Under the pieces are notes generated by a model that saw only the letters and a program-made list of their open reading frames with translations, did no database searches and was not told where the DNA came from. The translations under genes were made by a program, and so were the position numbers. From positions 1 through 64,000 of IMG/VR virus record IMGVR_UViG_3300042503_002860: a stretch of 64,000 nucleotides of DNA. One strand, 5' to 3'. Source of the DNA: a virus. Positions within the stretch are counted from its first letter, which is position 1. Every line of letters begins with the position of its first letter. This document shows positions 60,073 to 64,000 of the stretch, one piece after another.

Positions 60073-61983
60073 ATGTTAAACACTAATATTCTTTCTCCCA
60101 AAGTCCAGGCATTAGTATCAACCTGGATAGGGATGGTACAACAGTCAGATAAAAACATAGCTAACACTTATGTAGAAATGCTTAAGGATTCGCCAGTAGC
60201 CAGCGCGGCTAACGACTTGCGAATAATGTTAGGTGTTTCCATGTTAGATAAATACCAGCATCCAGACCCAGACATTCAACATTTTGTAAGAACGTCTATC
60301 AACGCAATGGAGGGTAGTTGGTTAAATGTTGTCTCACAAATGCTGACATTTATTCCTTTTGGTAAATCGTTCTCAGAAGTAAGTTACAAGATTAAAAAAA
60401 GAAAAGCCCATTTAGATATTATCAGAACAGTAGATCCTAGATATTATTGGTTTGAAGGCTTTAACGGACAAATAAGCCGGGTACATTATCTAAGGTTTAG
60501 CGATATCTATATTCCCTATGAAAATGGTATTCATTTAATTAACCAGCCTTACATTGCTTTAGGTGGCGATCCTCATGGCGTGGCTATTTGCCGTCGTGCC
60601 TATCCTTACTGGGAACTAACAAAAGTAATCAACGCTTGTATGGCTGTGGCATCAGAAAGACAGGCTACCAAATTGTTAGTAGGAAAAACTGACACTGGTA
60701 ATAATTCCGTTAGCATGATTAATCCTGAAACTGGACAGCCTTATATAGATCCAAATACAGGTGAACCTAGATTATTTAATCAGGGTTATGTGATGTCTAG
60801 AAACTTAGAAGATATCAAAAATAATTCCTATGCCGTGATTGATCTAGCTGATGAAATTGAGGCGATCGCACATGAATCCGACGGTCGTTTCTTCATCAAT
60901 ATCTTAGGCTACCTAGAATCAATGATTATGCTATCCTGGTTAGTCCCTCGCACAGTTACAGGAACAGGAACAGTCAGCAGTGGTGATAGTAACCTAAACG
61001 AAGGGCATCAAAACATTCTTAGATTAGTGACTAGATCCCAAATGCAGATAGTAGGGGAAGCATTAGTAGAGCAAGCGATTCGTCCAATGTTGGAGTTTAA
61101 CTTTGGCGAGTTAGACGACTATGGCACTTTTCCCCTTGTCATAGAAGATAATATAGACACAATCACGCTATTAAACATCATTAATAATTGTGTGAATACC
61201 GGAACTTTTAGCAAATATGATTTAGACGTACTCAATAAAATGAGAACATTAGCAGGTATCACAGCCTTAGAAGAATTACCTAATGAGGAGGTAGAACTCA
61301 ACCAAAAAAAGTATCAACTTGACTTATTAACTAAGTCAAAGAACCAAGAATCAACTAACTTTACCTGGAATAAAAAAAGCCAACGTTATCACTATGCCAA
61401 CGGTTCTAAGAAAGGTCGGTTTGTTAAAGAAAGTCAGATAGAGCAGTTAACAGAACAAGCGATTAAAGATCATTTAGAACTAGGCGAAGTTGTGAATAAC
61501 GCCTTATTTTCTGGAAAAATTAACGTTGCTAGATGGGAACGGCAAACAGCAGAACTATTAAGAAGTTTAGCTATCTATCAATATGCTTTAGGTATAGGTG
61601 GCGCAAAACAAATGGACTGGCAGGACTACTCATTAATTAATGGTCAATTAAATCTTGAGTATCAATATCTGCGTAGATTTTCACGAGATATTTTAAGAGG
61701 CAATCTATCTGAAGCACAGATAGAAGCGCGTATAAAAATGTACTATAACAAAACTAATCACTTTAAAGAACGCGGCAGACTAGAAGGGCATAAACGTAAT
61801 GGTTATTTATGGGAACGTAGAGTAATAGCAGCAAACCATAGCTGTGATGATTGTATTCGTTATACTGGGATGGGATGGGCGCAAATTGGTACACTGCCTA
61901 ACCCTGGAGAAAACTGTCAATGTAAGTCTAATTGTAAATGCGTAAAATACTACTCAAACTCACTAATAATGCCAAAACTATGA
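60073..61983 (+). CDS. Portal protein (Mu gp29/DUF935-like) fused to head-morphogenesis-type C-terminus
   Basis: 636 aa. The N-terminal 400 residues resemble DUF935 portal proteins (IMLGVSMLDKYQHPDPDIQ, FIPFGKSFSEVSYKI, MLSWLVPRTVTGTG). The C-terminal 150 residues have the SPP1 gp7-like signature: ERRVIAANHSCDDCIRYTGMGW, then IGTLPNPGENCQC and SNCKC. The portal forms the DNA channel of the capsid; the fused part may help head assembly. On the plus strand, opposite to the tail genes. Confidence 0.87.
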   Translation: MLNTNILSPKVQALVSTWIGMVQQSDKNIANTYVEMLKDSPVASAANDLRIMLGVSMLDKYQHPDPDIQHFVRTSINAMEGSWLNVVSQMLTFIPFGKSFSEVSYKIKKRKAHLDIIRTVDPRYYWFEGFNGQISRVHYLRFSDIYIPYENGIHLINQPYIALGGDPHGVAICRRAYPYWELTKVINACMAVASERQATKLLVGKTDTGNNSVSMINPETGQPYIDPNTGEPRLFNQGYVMSRNLEDIKNNSYAVIDLADEIEAIAHESDGRFFINILGYLESMIMLSWLVPRTVTGTGTVSSGDSNLNEGHQNILRLVTRSQMQIVGEALVEQAIRPMLEFNFGELDDYGTFPLVIEDNIDTITLLNIINNCVNTGTFSKYDLDVLNKMRTLAGITALEELPNEEVELNQKKYQLDLLTKSKNQESTNFTWNKKSQRYHYANGSKKGRFVKESQIEQLTEQAIKDHLELGEVVNNALFSGKINVARWERQTAELLRSLAIYQYALGIGGAKQMDWQDYSLINGQLNLEYQYLRRFSRDILRGNLSEAQIEARIKMYYNKTNHFKERGRLEGHKRNGYLWERRVIAANHSCDDCIRYTGMGWAQIGTLPNPGENCQCKSNCKCVKYYSNSLIMPKL

Positions 61984-62165
61984 AAAACACCACTGTATTA
62001 CCGGGAATATTTGCCACGCTTAGTACCATATTAGCCCTAGCTGTATTGTATGCCCCTAACTTATCAGATGCTAAAAGCAGTGGCGCGTTCAATATTTCCC
62101 TAGCTTTAGCTTCAGGCAGTGCCGGATTAGCAGTATCAGATAAAGAAAAGCATGACCACAACTAA
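61980..62165 (+). CDS. Small membrane protein, 61 aa
   Basis: One hydrophobic segment near the N-terminus (LPGIFATLSTILALAVLY) and a second mildly hydrophobic stretch, then a charged tail (DKEKHDHN). A holin-like or other membrane role is possible. ATG 61980 overlaps the portal stop (ATGA). Confidence 0.6.
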   Translation: MKNTTVLPGIFATLSTILALAVLYAPNLSDAKSSGAFNISLALASGSAGLAVSDKEKHDHN

Positions 62166-62325
62166 ATTCACTCCTAAACCTGAAACATTACCACCCATAG
62201 GTGATCTGATGACAGAATTAACTTTAAATACAGATGTAGTAGAAAACATCCTTAAAGAGTTCATAGATAATCCGCCTATACCAGAATTAGCTAATTTAAT
62301 ATTAGCTGAACCCGATGATGATTAA
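62152..62325 (+). CDS. Hypothetical protein, 57 aa
   Basis: Acidic, proline-rich at the start (MTTTKFTPKPETLPPIGDLM) and helical after. Overlaps the preceding gene by 14 bp, so it is the third gene of the portal operon. Function unknown. Confidence 0.6.
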   Translation: MTTTKFTPKPETLPPIGDLMTELTLNTDVVENILKEFIDNPPIPELANLILAEPDDD

Positions 62326-62363
62326 TATTTGTAGTAGAATATGAGAACCATCTTTTTAATCTC

Positions 62364-62406
62364 AAAAAAAGCAGTTAGCTAATCATAGCTGACTGCAATT
62401 TTTTTA
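62364..62406. terminator. Bidirectional terminator between portal operon and tape measure
   Basis: GCAGTTAGCT and AGCTGACTGC with a 6-base loop, flanked by seven A and seven T. Confidence 0.85.
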
Positions 62407-62422
62407 TGTTGATTTAGATATA

Positions 62423-64000
62423 TTATCTGTTGTAAGGATTACCACGATTAATAGAACCGCCTACTCTCATTTCCCGACGAATACCATCTGATACCATCGC
62501 TTGTACAGCCTGTGACAGTCTGTAGGTATCTACTTCAGAATCACTGCCAACCTCAACACTTACAGGAACATTTATAGTTGTCGTATTGCCAATCTTAGAT
62601 GCCATACTACCGTTACCACCTGCACCTACAACACCACCATTAGCAAACCCAGCCACACCGCTTTGCAACTTATTCCAAATAGCGGTTTCTTTGTGGTTAA
62701 GAACCCGTTCACCTTCAGAAGCAACTATTAAATGAGGCTTACGTCCAGTAATAGATCGCTCCTTATTCATTACCCCAACTATCCCGCCATCAGCAAACAT
62801 TGGTAAAGTAGCAAAACCAAAATCTGTAGGAATAGCATCAAATAATCCAGGCGTAGGATTAAATCCCATAGAATTGGCATTAAACACAGAACCAGAGAGA
62901 ATATCAAAAGTGCCACCAAGAAGACTGCTAAAAATATCACCACCCGCGTCCATTGCTGTGTTTGCCACAGTTTGACTACTTAATGTTAAAGCAGCTTGCA
63001 TCAACATTTGCCCAGCTTGGTTTAATGTCATACCTGCCAGGTTGAGTCCATTAGCACCAACACTCAAATCAGCTAAACCTTTAACAGCATTTATACCATC
63101 AGTTGGTTTTTCATCTTTCTTTTTATTTCCAAACAATCCCTCAGTCCAACCAAATAGAGCATCAGTCATGCGTTTAGATGCCATATCAGCTAGAGGATCA
63201 AGGAAACCTTTCATAATAGAGTTAAATAGATCACTTACGGACTCGCCAAACCCTTTTGTACTTAATAGGAACTCCTTAAACCCGCCCCTAAAGCTACTTG
63301 TGACACCTTTAACCACAGTTCCTAACTCAGAGAATTGTAGTTTAATAGCGTCTAGTTTTGCTTCATTAGTCAGCTTGAGATTTTCCCGTAAAGTATTAAT
63401 CTGTTCATTAGTTAACTTATTAGCTTCCGTAGCTTCAGCGTTCTTTCTAATAAAATCATCTAACTGAAGCGTAGCCTTAGCAAAATCCATCTGTTGATTA
63501 TTAATAGCCAATTGCTTATCAATCTTTTCAGCACGGAAATCAAGACCATAGGCTTTGAGTAGAGAACTTCTAGACTCTTGTACACCTTTAAATGAATCCT
63601 GGATAAATTGCACTCTTTCTAATAATCTAGAAGGAATATTTGCATTTTCAGCAATACGATCATTTTTTTGTTTTAACTCAATATTTTGTTTATTGCGTTC
63701 AAATTCTTCCTTAACGTAGTCCCTTCTTTTCTTAGCTTCTTCAGAAGAAATAGACCGACTATTTTCTTCATTTGTAATAGCATTAAGTTTTTCTTTATAT
63801 TCATTCTCGGTATTTAATAAAGCTAGGTTTGCTTCTAAATCAGCAGTTCTAGCAGACCTTGGATCAAGTGGGTTTAATTGCTGTAATAGTTTACGCTGTT
63901 CAACTTGTTTTTGGAGTAAACTAATTCGGAGTTTTTCAGTTTGTAATGTAACTCCTGTTCGTCTAGATATTTCCTCTCTATTAAATTGTTCTACTCTTGC
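62423..64000 (-). CDS. Tail tape measure protein, C-terminal part (cut by the window end)
   Basis: The frame is open to base 64000, so the gene begins outside the window; the GTG at 63613 is not the start. About 525 codons are visible. The upstream part is coiled coil (QKQVEQRKLLQQ; NEYKEKLNAITNEE). Then comes SFRGGFKEFLLSTKGFGESV and the C-terminal pattern of lambda-like tape measures, MFADGGIVGVM, VASEGERVLNHKE and FANGGVVGAGG. It sets tail length and may pass into the cell with the DNA. Confidence 0.92.
   Translation of the reverse strand, partial: ARVEQFNREEISRRTGVTLQTEKLRISLLQKQVEQRKLLQQLNPLDPRSARTADLEANLALLNTENEYKEKLNAITNEENSRSISSEEAKKRRDYVKEEFERNKQNIELKQKNDRIAENANIPSRLLERVQFIQDSFKGVQESRSSLLKAYGLDFRAEKIDKQLAINNQQMDFAKATLQLDDFIRKNAEATEANKLTNEQINTLRENLKLTNEAKLDAIKLQFSELGTVVKGVTSSFRGGFKEFLLSTKGFGESVSDLFNSIMKGFLDPLADMASKRMTDALFGWTEGLFGNKKKDEKPTDGINAVKGLADLSVGANGLNLAGMTLNQAGQMLMQAALTLSSQTVANTAMDAGGDIFSSLLGGTFDILSGSVFNANSMGFNPTPGLFDAIPTDFGFATLPMFADGGIVGVMNKERSITGRKPHLIVASEGERVLNHKETAIWNKLQSGVAGFANGGVVGAGGNGSMASKIGNTTTINVPVSVEVGSDSEVDTYRLSQAVQAMVSDGIRREMRVGGSINRGNPYNR

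Overview
The window is a low-GC DNA segment that reads as part of a large tailed cyanophage, or a phage-plasmid or prophage, of a cyanobacterial host. Host clues are an NblA gene (phycobilisome breakdown), HIP1 sites (GCGATCGC, for example near 15632, 16797, 48318 and 60862), CRISPR repeats ending in ATTGAAAC, and a XisF-like large serine recombinase. Phage clues are a lambda-like tail module, a portal protein, and a replication and nucleotide set: family A DNA polymerase, two sliding clamps, HU, class II ribonucleotide reductase with an intein, dUTPase, ThyX and thymidylate kinase. Most promoters are plain sigma70-type (TTGACA, 17 bp, TATA-rich -10), so the element appears to use host RNA polymerase.

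Layout. 1-7.3 kb: DNA polymerase, DHH phosphoesterase, a methyltransferase, small genes, and two tandem tRNA-like elements whose 3' half precedes the 5' half. 7.4-17.0 kb: a type I-C interference module (cas5-cas8c-cas7 divergent from cas3) without cas1, cas2 or cas4 in view, flanked by two CRISPR arrays (31 and 22 repeats) that are transcribed outward from homologous, inverted leaders. 17.05-18.4 kb: a long gene-free region with a strong promoter and many stems, probably a giant structured RNA. 18.5-23 kb: small genes of unknown function plus nblA. 23-34.4 kb: a PAPS-reductase-like/Dam-like fusion, dut-thyX-tmk, a serine recombinase and the RNR with intein. 34.4-46.6 kb: small genes, an IS200/IS605 element (TnpA has Cys where the catalytic Tyr is expected), HU, tandem DnaN clamps, and a DUF4942-type methyltransferase. 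46.7-50.7 kb: a candidate small RNA, two regulators and, on the minus strand, a second giant RNA candidate with the same type of promoter and the same 3' hairpin as the first. 51-64 kb: tail genes (L, duplicated fibre cassettes, J, I, K, tape measure) on the minus strand, with a portal operon on the plus strand between K and the tape measure.

How it fits together. The element carries its own polymerase, clamps and dNTP supply, and NblA for remodelling the host antenna. It also carries a compact CRISPR effector that could attack competing phages or plasmids but, from what is seen here, would need adaptation proteins from elsewhere to gain spacers. Copies and decayed copies of the CRISPR repeat are scattered in 5' untranslated regions and inside the second giant RNA, which suggests Cas5c could also process RNAs outside the arrays. 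The permuted tRNA-like pair, the two giant RNAs and the scattered repeats are the most unusual parts. All functional calls come from reading the sequence; no database search was run.
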